Shown here: positions 45,997 through 54,020 of the stretch, piece by piece
How the letters are laid out: the number at the start of each line of letters is the position of its first letter
Numbering within the stretch: the stretch's first letter is position 1
From: Rivularia sp. PCC 7116
GTDB taxonomy: Bacteria; Cyanobacteriota; Cyanobacteriia; Cyanobacteriales; Nostocaceae
Assembly: GCF_000316665.1 (NCBI RefSeq)
Contig: NC_019678.1
Location: 1,612,001-1,676,000 of the forward strand
Direction of reading: 5' to 3'
DNA: 64,000 nt
Translations under genes and position numbers: made by a program
The notes under the pieces: generated by a model
Seen by the model: the letters and a program-made list of their open reading frames with translations, nothing else
Database searches by the model: none
What the model was told of the DNA's origin: nothing

Positions 45997-46821
45997 ATGT
46001 CATCTAGACCTTTGAAGCTTTTATTTCTCGGCGGTTTGGCAGTATCCGTATTATTCGGTAATGCACCTGCAATGGCACAATACGACTCCTCAGACGATGC
46101 CGTAGTAGTACCCACAACTGGAAGCGGTAGAACCACTACAACCCCAAGAGGGACTTCAACCACAACCAGAACCCGTACATCCACACCAACGGGAACATCA
46201 ACCACAACTTCTACAAGCAGTTCTTCCCAAAGAGTTGACACCGCAACTCGGTTTAGCTGTCAAATGGATACCAACGGCTATACCGTTATGTACTCTCCTC
46301 AAAGTCAACCAAATCAATTATTTGCATGGGCAACTCCCCAAGCATTAGGTGGCGGTTGGGATTCCCAAAGACGTTGCAACACCATAGCCCAGCGTTTAGA
46401 AAGCTATCGTCCAGACGGTTTGTTAGAACTTCGCACCTCAACTTTAAATGGGTATAACGTATTATGCGTAACCAGCGAAGCCGATCCCTCTTGTCGTTTA
46501 GTACTAACAGTTCCTCCTGGTAGAGACGCTTTCCAAGTACGTAACGACGTTTTTCAAAACTTAGTTTCAGCAGACAGCGGACAGTCAACCATCGGCGTTA
46601 ACACTTACAGAGGAGCCGGATTAGAAGACACCATTAATCTAGGTAGAACATTACTTGGTGGCAAGCGTGCGGCAGTATCTAGAGATGCCATTCAGCTAAA
46701 ACCATTCTTAGATAAACAAGATGGTGGAAACGGCAAACTATTGAGAAACGTAAAGAAAACTACTCCTCAATCTCGTCCTACTCAATCCGGTAATAGATTA
46801 AATCCCGATCTTTTCCGCTAA
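45997..46821 (+). CDS. COP23-domain protein
   Basis: A 274-residue exported protein. Signal peptide residues 1-27 (LLFLGGLAVSVLFGNAPAMA) with an AMA-Q cleavage site; a Thr/Ser-rich linker (35-80); then the COP23-type domain (about 85-200) with FSCQMDTNGYTVMYS, WDSQRRCNTIAQRL, VLCVTSEADPSCRLVLTV and four conserved Cys. A basic disordered tail follows. COP23 was described as a circadian-regulated protein in a unicellular cyanobacterium; its function remains unknown. AGGAGGATG lies just before the start, a strong ribosome site. Located in the periplasm or outside the cell. Confidence 0.82.
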   Translation: MSSRPLKLLFLGGLAVSVLFGNAPAMAQYDSSDDAVVVPTTGSGRTTTTPRGTSTTTRTRTSTPTGTSTTTSTSSSSQRVDTATRFSCQMDTNGYTVMYSPQSQPNQLFAWATPQALGGGWDSQRRCNTIAQRLESYRPDGLLELRTSTLNGYNVLCVTSEADPSCRLVLTVPPGRDAFQVRNDVFQNLVSADSGQSTIGVNTYRGAGLEDTINLGRTLLGGKRAAVSRDAIQLKPFLDKQDGGNGKLLRNVKKTTPQSRPTQSGNRLNPDLFR

Positions 46822-46907
46822 TTGATGTTTTCAGGCAACAGGGAATAGAAGATTGTCTTGACAATTATGGTTAGTAGTTTATAAAAACTCAATTTAGATC
46901 CCCCCAA

Positions 46908-46934
46908 CCCCCCTTAAAATAAAGGGGGGCTTTT
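46908..46934 (+). terminator. Terminator-like hairpin after the COP23 gene
   Basis: CCCCCCTT (46908-46915) pairs with AAGGGGGG (46922-46929), followed by CTTTT. The sequence also resembles a dispersed C/G-rich repeat of cyanobacterial spacers. Confidence 0.65.
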
Positions 46935-47048
46935 ATATATCAAACCAGTACTCATTTTTTAATACAATTATCTTTGGCATTGCAATAATCATAGATAAAT
47001 AGCAATGCCCAATGCCTAATTCCCCACGCCCAATTACCAAGTATAAAA

Positions 47049-47549
47049 ATGTTTGGCAGACCTCAACCCATAAAACCAGAACCCGGACAAGAATCAGTAT
47101 GGGATTACCCCCGTCCCGCTGTTTTACAAGATACCGATAAACATATTCAAATTGTTTTCAACGGTGAAACTATTGCAGACACCAAACGAGCCAAGCGCGT
47201 TATCGAAACCAGTCATCCTCCCAGCTACTATATTCCTCCCGAAGACATCAAAATGGAATATTTAATTCAAACACCGCATTCAAGTTTTTGTGAATGGAAA
47301 GGAATAGCTAATTATTACACCATCAAAGTCGGCGATAAAGAAGCACAGAATGCAGCTTGGTTTTACACTAATCCCACAGAAAAATTTGTACCTCTAACAA
47401 ACTATGTAACTTTTTACGCTCACCCAATGGATGCTTGTTACGTGGATGGAGAAAAAGCCGAACCACAACCAGGAAATTTTTATGGTGGTTGGATAACTAA
47501 AGATGTAGTTGGACCATTTAAAGGAATTCCCGGTAGTTGGGGATGGTGA
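47049..47549 (+). CDS. DUF427-domain protein
   Basis: A 166-residue soluble protein of the DUF427 family. Signature blocks: SVWDYPRPAVLQDTDKHIQI, IADTKRAKRVIETSHPPSYY, IPPEDIKMEYL, SSFCEWKGIANYYTI and VTFYAHPMDACYVDG. The family folds as a small beta-barrel; its biochemical role is unsettled to my knowledge. The gene seems monocistronic and is followed at once by a GTTAGGA heptamer array. Confidence 0.85.
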   Translation: MFGRPQPIKPEPGQESVWDYPRPAVLQDTDKHIQIVFNGETIADTKRAKRVIETSHPPSYYIPPEDIKMEYLIQTPHSSFCEWKGIANYYTIKVGDKEAQNAAWFYTNPTEKFVPLTNYVTFYAHPMDACYVDGEKAEPQPGNFYGGWITKDVVGPFKGIPGSWGW

Positions 47550-47552
47550 AGA

Positions 47553-47609
47553 GAGTTAGGAGTTAGGAGTTAGGAGTTAAGAATTAGGAGTTAGGAGTTG
47601 GAAGTTAAA
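47553..47609. repeat. GTTAGGA heptamer array
   Basis: About eight units with a few changes (GTTAAGA, ATTAGGA, GTTGGAA), just after the stop of the DUF427 gene. Confidence 0.85.
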
Positions 47610-48022
47610 TGCTCAAACATGATTTGAATAGTTCTAACTCGTTTCTATATATAGTGTCTTAGGAACATATAAAAGTAACCAAATGAAGCCAATAATTCTG
47701 CAAATGCTTCATCAAATTTCACTATAATTAGCATCATAAAAATTAAATTGAGATTTAAATTAGTATAAGTTTTAGTAAATTATGACTAGAACTAACGTTA
47801 AAATATACATATGTTTTTGACAATATTAATTATTAATTGTGTTTTGCTATACAAATCATTTGTACAAAGCAAAAATTTTGAATATATTAACCTTGACTGA
47901 AGGTAGTTATAAACAGCCTGATGGAACTAATACGCTCTCACTTCAGACAAGAATAAAAGTTGGGACAAAATTATTAATTGTTACAAGTGAATTTACTAAG
48001 TATTTAGGAGGGTGTTCTACTT
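47610..48022. other. AT-rich leader of the helicase operon
   Basis: No gene supported; an open frame across 47839-48141 looks non-coding. Poly-A/T tracts dominate. The operon promoter should lie here. Confidence 0.4.
48006..48012 (+). promoter_or_regulatory. Strong ribosome binding site deciding a TTG start
   Basis: AGGAGGG ends ten bases before TTG at 48023-48025. No ATG or GTG is nearby in frame, so the helicase probably starts at TTG. Confidence 0.75.
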
Positions 48023-51000
48023 TTGAGCGAGCTATTACTATGGCAACTTGCTTACCATCTATCAGGTTCTACATTATTAGGAATAACAGAGCAAGAGCCT
48101 TTAGGAACTCTACCAATTCCAATACGAACTGCTGTTCTTAAAACTGTAAAGCAGTTCAACCCAGACTCTATTGATTTAAGATTAAACAAAAAATCTCCTC
48201 TTGATTTTGGTGAAGGTGAATATGAGTGGGTAGAAAGTTGGAATTACAAAAACTCTTCACAACTCGACCCTAATTTAGAAAAACTATTACACAAACTTCC
48301 ACAGCGTTATCCTACCTATCAAAAAGTAGCTCTTAAATTATTAAGACAAGCAGTAGAAAATGGTAAATCGCATCTTGTTTTGGCTGATTTTCAACCGACT
48401 ATTGCAAGCTTTGCTTTAGCAATTCTAGATTTAATCGCAGTAGTCGAGCAAGTTTCTCAACTGTATGGGTTATCTATAGCGCTACCAAAAGTAGAAATTT
48501 ATTTGGTGGGTTCAGTTGATATTGGTGTCACAGAATTACTAAAGAATTATCGCGGTGTTGATTTAAATGAAACGTCTAATTTTATCGATTCTCCTCAAAC
48601 ATCTGTGAAATTAGTCAGAAATGAACAGCTACCCGAAGATGTTGATTTTATATCGGTTGCTGAGTCTTTAAATAATAATCCACACAAGAATAGTCACAGC
48701 TTTAATGATTTAGAAAGACTAGGGCTAGAGTTTGTTGACTGTGTTAGAGATGTACCACCTTTACAAGCACATCCGGTATCTTTTGAACGACCAACCCTAG
48801 ACTACTTTGCTCGTCGCTATTTTCCACTACCAGAACTTAAACTAGAACAAGTAGAACTTATTCAAAAAGCTTTAGACAACCAGTCAATATTAGGGCTTTT
48901 ACCAACGGGTTTTGGTAAATCATTGATATTTCAACTTTATGCTTTATTAATTCCTCGGACGACATTAGTTATCAGTCCCCTAAAAGCGCTTATCCGCGAC
49001 CAGGTAAACAACTTAAAGCGGACTGGTTTAAACTGTGTGGAATCTATAATTTCTGGAGAGACAGCAAAGCAAAGGAAAACGAAACTAGAAGGTCTTAAGT
49101 TTGCTCGTTATCGAATGTTGTACGTTTCACCGGAACGTTTACAGATAGGTGAATTTTACGATGAGTTAAAGGCGATAATGCATCAGAATCCCATTGGGGG
49201 ATTGGTAATTGATGAAGCTCATTGTGTCTCTGAATGGGGACATGATTTCAGACCAGCTTATTTACAAATTGGACGTTTACAACAAACTTTAGAAACTGCT
49301 TCCGGAAGTAAAGTACCAATTATCGCTTTAACCGCAACAGCTTCCGAACCAGTTCGCAAAGATATTCTGCGAATTCTAGGACTTTCACAAGAAAGTATAG
49401 TCCAATCTCCTAACAGCGACAGACCTAATTTCAGTCTTTCGGTACATCGTGTTAGCCAACCTAAAGATAAAATGATTCTTCTAAAAGGTTTACTTCAAAA
49501 AATTGTTCCTAACGTGCTTAATATACCTTTTGAAGAATTAATCCCAGAAAATAACGATCCAAAGTATGCAGGAATTATTTTCAGTATTTATGCCGATCCT
49601 CACGGAAAATCAACGCTGCACGAAGGAGTACATTACATTGCAGACAATGTTGCTAAACAGGTAGTTCCAGAAGCAAGTTTGGTTAGGGTATATGCTAGTA
49701 GACAACCAGAATATTGCCCAAGTTGTAATTCCTCATTTTTCATAAACAAAAGTAAGAATGCTTTTTGCTTATCCTGTGGTGATTCTTTTGGGCTTAGGCA
49801 AGGTAAAAAAGCGAAAAACTGGGATAAATTTCTTCAAGAATGTCAAGATGCTTTTCAAAGCGATAAATTCCCTTTGTTAGTTGCGACAAACGGATATGGA
49901 ATGGGAATTGATAAGCGTAATATTCGCTTTATTATTCACCATGGTTTTTCAAGTAGCCTTGAAGCATATTACCAAGAAGCTGGGAGAGCTGGTCGCGATG
50001 GTCAGCATTCTCATATAGCTTTAATGTATATTCCTCCAGATAAAAAATGTAAACAAGAATATCTAGATAAAAAGCTTGAGCCTCCATGTGTAGCTATAAA
50101 CTACCGTCGATACGATTGTCCTTATTATGAAGACTATTTGTGTGACTATGGTCATCAGGCAATCTTTATTCGTAAAAGTTACGAAGGCATAGAAAAAGAT
50201 ATTAATTCTGTCTTCACAGTGTATGAAAAACTCAAATCTGGAGAAACTGTAAAATTTACTAGTAATTCAGATAAAAAAGAAGAAATTTATCTTTATAGAT
50301 TACAGCAATTAGGCATAGTTAAACAATATTATAAGCATTATAACAAAGGATTTAGAGGTGAATATAAAGTAATATTTGACGATAATTGGGATTGGCAACA
50401 GCTAGCTAATTATCTCAAACAATTTTTAGTGGACACTGGTTTTGACGATAAAAAAGCTAAAGATGAAATAGAGAAAATACACAAAAAAGTTTCATATTCA
50501 TCCCAAAATATTAAAATTATACTCTTAAAAGAAGCATTAAAGAGTCTTTTAGAGCGTGTTTATGAAAGAATATTTAGAATGCGTTATCAAATGCTTAGCA
50601 ATCAACTTGATTATGCAGAGAGTGATAAAGAAGAAGTATGTCGTCGCGTATTCCTTAGAGGTATATTTGATTTAGACAAGCATTTAGCAACTGAAAATTA
50701 CCGATGTGGTTTTTGTGATTCGTGTGTTCCTAATCTCAATTTTGAAAACAGTAAAGCTGCTGTTTTAATGGAAGAAGCTCAAGTTGAGGATCTTATAGAA
50801 AAACTACCTAATGTATTAGAACAATTTGATAGAGATAATCTGTTTGAAATTTTAAACCTTACCATAGAAAAAGGTGCTATCGCTGGACTATTTGCTCGCG
50901 TTGCTAACCGTCTTGAACGCGACCCGAGCAATTTACCAGCACTTTATTTAGCAGGTGCATTAGGTAGACTGCGGAAAGGGAAAGAAATCATAGCTTTTGA

Positions 51001-51322
51001 ATATTTAAAATTTGGTTTTAAAGAAGGTATAAAACAAGGTTTATCTCCCGATAATCTGCTTATCTTTTATCAAGAAGCAGTACTTTTAAACCCCGAAGAA
51101 GCATTTAGCTGGTTAACAGAAGTTGGTGGATATTGGGATAATCAAGCAGGATTGCAATTTTTAATTGAAGAAGCTAATCAAAGGTTTGGAATTGATTCGA
51201 CACAATACCGTATTCTAATTTTACTTTTGCAAGTTAGAAAGTTGAATAAAGTCAGCGATGATTCTATTAACTTAAAACCAGGAATCAAAAAATTAAAGCA
51301 AGGATTTGAACGATTAAACTAA
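48023..51322 (+). CDS. Large RecQ-family DNA helicase with inserted zinc ribbon
   Basis: A 1099-residue superfamily 2 helicase. Residues 1-265 are an unrecognised domain not found in normal RecQ. Then the RecQ core: Walker A LLPTGFGKS (about 292-300), ISPLKALIRDQV, DEAH with HCVSEWGHDFRP (about 396-410), ALTATAS (about 434), GYGMGIDKR (about 622) and motif VI QEAGRAGRDG (about 652-661). In the second helicase lobe a zinc ribbon is inserted (CPSC and CLSC, about 566-585), with unusual sequence around it. A Cys-rich block (YRCGFCDSC, about 893) resembles the RecQ zinc-binding domain. A 170-residue helical C-terminus ends it. RecQ helicases unwind forks and recombination intermediates; similar long helicases occur in phage-defence loci. 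Starts at TTG; 19 bp before the coiled-coil gene. Confidence 0.85.
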   Translation: MSELLLWQLAYHLSGSTLLGITEQEPLGTLPIPIRTAVLKTVKQFNPDSIDLRLNKKSPLDFGEGEYEWVESWNYKNSSQLDPNLEKLLHKLPQRYPTYQKVALKLLRQAVENGKSHLVLADFQPTIASFALAILDLIAVVEQVSQLYGLSIALPKVEIYLVGSVDIGVTELLKNYRGVDLNETSNFIDSPQTSVKLVRNEQLPEDVDFISVAESLNNNPHKNSHSFNDLERLGLEFVDCVRDVPPLQAHPVSFERPTLDYFARRYFPLPELKLEQVELIQKALDNQSILGLLPTGFGKSLIFQLYALLIPRTTLVISPLKALIRDQVNNLKRTGLNCVESIISGETAKQRKTKLEGLKFARYRMLYVSPERLQIGEFYDELKAIMHQNPIGGLVIDEAHCVSEWGHDFRPAYLQIGRLQQTLETASGSKVPIIALTATASEPVRKDILRILGLSQESIVQSPNSDRPNFSLSVHRVSQPKDKMILLKGLLQKIVPNVLNIPFEELIPENNDPKYAGIIFSIYADPHGKSTLHEGVHYIADNVAKQVVPEASLVRVYASRQPEYCPSCNSSFFINKSKNAFCLSCGDSFGLRQGKKAKNWDKFLQECQDAFQSDKFPLLVATNGYGMGIDKRNIRFIIHHGFSSSLEAYYQEAGRAGRDGQHSHIALMYIPPDKKCKQEYLDKKLEPPCVAINYRRYDCPYYEDYLCDYGHQAIFIRKSYEGIEKDINSVFTVYEKLKSGETVKFTSNSDKKEEIYLYRLQQLGIVKQYYKHYNKGFRGEYKVIFDDNWDWQQLANYLKQFLVDTGFDDKKAKDEIEKIHKKVSYSSQNIKIILLKEALKSLLERVYERIFRMRYQMLSNQLDYAESDKEEVCRRVFLRGIFDLDKHLATENYRCGFCDSCVPNLNFENSKAAVLMEEAQVEDLIEKLPNVLEQFDRDNLFEILNLTIEKGAIAGLFARVANRLERDPSNLPALYLAGALGRLRKGKEIIAFEYLKFGFKEGIKQGLSPDNLLIFYQEAVLLNPEEAFSWLTEVGGYWDNQAGLQFLIEEANQRFGIDSTQYRILILLLQVRKLNKVSDDSINLKPGIKKLKQGFERLN

Positions 51323-51341
51323 TATAACTAAGGTAAATATT

Positions 51342-52487
51342 ATGGCAGATGATTTAAATAGTTTAGAGCAACTAGAAAGAGAAATAGCTGATTACCGCAG
51401 TAAGTTTCAGCAATCTTCTAAAGTTATTGATGATTTAGCGCAAATTCAATTTGATTTTGAGGACGTTACAGATGAGTATCAAGAACTAAACAACGAACAT
51501 CAAGTGCTGACGGAATATATCAAGAAAACACAAACTGAATTTGCGGCTTTAAAAGTTGAATCAAGAAATAATATTGACGAAATAGTTCGGACACAGGAAA
51601 ATTTTAATCGAGCTTTCACTACATTTGAAAATGCAGCTATAGAAAATATCAATCAAAAACTAGAAATATCAAATCAGCGTCTTATAGAATTAGAAAATCA
51701 TACAAAACAACGATTAGAAGCAAGTTTCAATGGAGCGAAACAAGCTTTAAACTCACTGCAAACTCAATCAACAGATGCTGTAAATCAAATAACTCAAATA
51801 CAAGAAGATTTCAACCAACGCTTTGCAAATCTTGAAAAAGTAAACTTAAAGCAGATACAAGAAACTCAACAAAGCTTGAATAACCATTTCAAAACTCTCG
51901 AAACAAATACTGAATCAAAATGGGAGCAATTTCAGCAGCAGACTAATTATCAAAGAAATATATTTAGGGAAAATAGTGAGCAGCGCTTCACAAAATTAAC
52001 AGAAAACATTGATACTCGGCTAGAAGAAAGATTAGATGAGACGACACAAGTTTTAAACTCACTGCAAACTCAATCAACAGATGCTGTAAATCAAATAACC
52101 CGAACGCAAGAAGATTTCAACCAGCGTTTTGAAAACCTCGAAAAGAATAACTTAAAGCAGATACAACAAAATCAAGAAAGTTTGAATCAGCGTTTAACAA
52201 CTTTTGAAAATGCAACTGAGTCAAAATTAAACCAGTACCAGCAACAGATTTCTTCCGATATAACTAAATTAGAACAGAACAATCAAAATCTGAATAAAAA
52301 GCTTGAACTACAACTTACAGAATTAAATAAAAGTACAAAAAGAACACAATCGCTCGCTATTATTGCTATTGTGCTAGGTATCATTGCTGCAACTTTTGCA
52401 GTACTTCCATTCTTCTCTAAAACGACAAATGAAGTAGAATCTCGTAGCTTTCAAACACCACGAGTTTCTAAACATAATATGCTTTAG
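51342..52487 (+). CDS. Coiled-coil protein with C-terminal membrane anchor, partner of the helicase
   Basis: A 381-residue protein, almost wholly heptad-rich helix (about 5-330), Gln/Asn/Glu-rich, with one hydrophobic segment near the end (about 336-358, SLAIIAIVLGIIAATFAVLP) and a short polar tail. Two internal repeats share LNSLQTQSTDAVNQIT, EDFNQRF and NLKQIQ (51748 and 52051 in DNA), 303 bp apart. The gene is 19 bp after the helicase stop with an AAGG ribosome site, so it is co-transcribed. The predicted layout is a cytosolic rod tethered to the membrane. No known domain is recognised. Its tight pairing with a RecQ-like helicase suggests a joint function, possibly membrane tethering of DNA or a defence response; this is inference. 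Confidence 0.75.
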   Translation: MADDLNSLEQLEREIADYRSKFQQSSKVIDDLAQIQFDFEDVTDEYQELNNEHQVLTEYIKKTQTEFAALKVESRNNIDEIVRTQENFNRAFTTFENAAIENINQKLEISNQRLIELENHTKQRLEASFNGAKQALNSLQTQSTDAVNQITQIQEDFNQRFANLEKVNLKQIQETQQSLNNHFKTLETNTESKWEQFQQQTNYQRNIFRENSEQRFTKLTENIDTRLEERLDETTQVLNSLQTQSTDAVNQITRTQEDFNQRFENLEKNNLKQIQQNQESLNQRLTTFENATESKLNQYQQQISSDITKLEQNNQNLNKKLELQLTELNKSTKRTQSLAIIAIVLGIIAATFAVLPFFSKTTNEVESRSFQTPRVSKHNML

Positions 52488-52546
52488 TATCACCAGAGTG
52501 ATGAGTTAGGAGTTATAAATACTGCTGACTGTTCACTGTTCACTGT

Positions 52547-52816
52547 TTATTTTCTCTTGCCTCTAACCTGAACTTTCCTATCAGTCTTCTGCTTCTTCAC
52601 CCATTTCAAAAACTTCTGCATTTGCGGTTCATCTTTAAGCAAATCGGCAGTATTTAACTCTTTCGCTAAACGATTATTATCGTACAGCGTATGAACTTGT
52701 TTATGGCAAGCAGAGCAAATATTAATTCTCGGACCATGTTTACCATTTTTATGTTTGGGAATCAGGTGATGTACCGTCAGCTTTTCCAAATCCCGCTGGC
52801 ATAATTCACAAATCAT
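52547..52816 (-). CDS. HNH nuclease-type protein
   Basis: An 89-residue protein with the HNH fold signature: Cys3 and Cys6 (CELC), the LTVHHLIPK block with His16 and His17, Cys34 and Cys37 (CSAC), and His42 (KQVH). The C-terminal half is helical and very basic (KKQKTDRKVQVRGKRK). Such stand-alone HNH proteins nick or cut DNA, or bind it. It is convergent with the helicase operon, 59 bp from the coiled-coil stop, and could be part of the same locus though on the other strand. A heptamer array lies before its start. Confidence 0.8.
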   Translation of the reverse strand: MICELCQRDLEKLTVHHLIPKHKNGKHGPRINICSACHKQVHTLYDNNRLAKELNTADLLKDEPQMQKFLKWVKKQKTDRKVQVRGKRK

Positions 52817-52821
52817 AATAT

Positions 52822-52885
52822 TAAAGGTTGAAGGTCAAAGGTTAAAGGTTAAAGGTTAAAAGTTAAAGGTTAAAGTTCAAAGTAT
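52822..52885. repeat. AAAGGTT heptamer array
   Basis: About eight degenerate units (TTAAAGG, AAAGGTC, TTAAAAG) between the HNH gene and the lipoprotein gene. Confidence 0.8.
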
Positions 52886-52918
52886 AATAGCTCTTAACAA
52901 CTAACAAATAACAACTAA

Positions 52919-53908
52919 CTATTCAAATATCAAATAAGTTCCCTCCAACCCTTCTAAAATTGTCCTTGTATTAGCTGTCATCATCTTTTGATAAGTATCT
53001 GCTCCGCTTCCCGGTACGCCTAAACTTTCTGTAAAAAGCTGCCTTTGGGATATATTTACTCGTGCTTCTTTAGCTACGGACTTGATTAATTCAGGGCTAA
53101 TTGTAGGCTGTGCGAAGATTGTGGGTACTTGGGTTTTTGCTAATGTCGTAGCTAATAGTTTAACTTTGGTATCTGATGTTTTTTCTGTAGGACTAATAAA
53201 TCTCAAGGTTCCTGCTAATTTCAAACCATAAGCACGAACGTAGTAAGCCATCTCATCATGAGTTGTGACTAAAGTGCGTTTCTTGGGAGGAATACTTTCA
53301 ATTCTTGTTTTTATCCAATTGTCTAATTCTAAAAGTTGTTTCTTTATTTTCTTAGTATTATTTTGATAGAGTTTGGCATTTTCTGGTATTTCTCTAACTA
53401 AATTAATACTAATTACATCTATCATTTTGATGGCATTTTTGGCATTGTGCCATACGTAAGGGTCGGCGACTTTTTTCCCATTTCTAGTTACCATCAGTGG
53501 TGAAGGTACGGCTATTTTTGCTACGGGAAGCTTTGGTGCTTTATTTTTACTTGAAAGGATAAATTTTTCTAATCTAGGTTCTAAATTGTAACCGTTAAAA
53601 ATAATTAATTTAGCTTGATTTATTGCTTCTTGGTCTGCTGGTGTTGGCTGATAGACTTTGGGATTTATTGATGGTGAAGTTAAACACTTAAGACTAATTG
53701 TTTTTCCCGCAATTTGTTTTGTTAAGTCACATAAAACACTTGTTGTTGCAACTACTAAAGGTAAATCTTTCTTAATTGTAGTAGTAGTAACAGTTGTTGT
53801 ATAAGAAGCAGTTTTATTCGCATCTGAATTATTACAGCCATAAATTGATACAGTAGCTAAAACAAAGATAATACGCAAAACTTTGTTTAAAGGTAGTTTT
53901 TCTAACAT
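52919..53908 (-). CDS. ZnuA/MntC-like metal-binding lipoprotein with altered ligands
   Basis: A 329-residue cluster-9 ABC-type solute-binding protein. Signal peptide with lipobox-like SIYGC (lipidated Cys25), a Thr-rich linker, then the fold: LVVATTSVLCDLTKQIAG, LIIFNGYNLEP, TLVTTHDEMAYYVRAYGL, VPTIFAQPTISPELI and ESLGVPGSGADTYQKM. Zn/Mn binders normally have four ligands (His, His, His or Glu, Asp or Glu). Here the first stands as Lys84 (NPKVYQPTP instead of xPHxYEPTP), the second as Tyr151 (DPYVWHNAKN instead of DPHVW; His154 is close by), the third is His217 and the fourth Glu294. So two ligands are lost. No permease or ATPase genes are adjacent. Divergent from a CooC-like ATPase across a Fur/Zur-type box. 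Confidence 0.85.
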   Translation of the reverse strand: MLEKLPLNKVLRIIFVLATVSIYGCNNSDANKTASYTTTVTTTTIKKDLPLVVATTSVLCDLTKQIAGKTISLKCLTSPSINPKVYQPTPADQEAINQAKLIIFNGYNLEPRLEKFILSSKNKAPKLPVAKIAVPSPLMVTRNGKKVADPYVWHNAKNAIKMIDVISINLVREIPENAKLYQNNTKKIKKQLLELDNWIKTRIESIPPKKRTLVTTHDEMAYYVRAYGLKLAGTLRFISPTEKTSDTKVKLLATTLAKTQVPTIFAQPTISPELIKSVAKEARVNISQRQLFTESLGVPGSGADTYQKMMTANTRTILEGLEGTYLIFE

Positions 53909-53965
53909 ATAGTTATAATTAGCATCTGTTTGATGGAGGTTGAATACTACTTGTTTTTGTGAGTT

Positions 53966-53984
53966 AGAATGATTATCATTGTCA
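53966..53984. promoter_or_regulatory. Fur/Zur-type operator between divergent metal genes
   Basis: The minus strand reads GACAATGATAATCATTCTA; 16 of 19 positions agree with the classic Fur box (GATAATGATAATCATTATC). The core AATGATAATCATT is an almost perfect palindrome. It lies 58 bp before the lipoprotein start and 37 bp before the ATPase start, well placed to control both. Zur of cyanobacteria binds similar sites, so the regulator could be Fur or Zur. Confidence 0.75.
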
Positions 53985-54020
53985 CTAGAACAAATATTTC
54001 TTCAGCATTAAGGTATCGCA

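Noticed and set aside
47839-48141. 100-codon open frame before the helicase
   Set aside because: It overlaps the helicase start in another frame and lacks any protein-like features.
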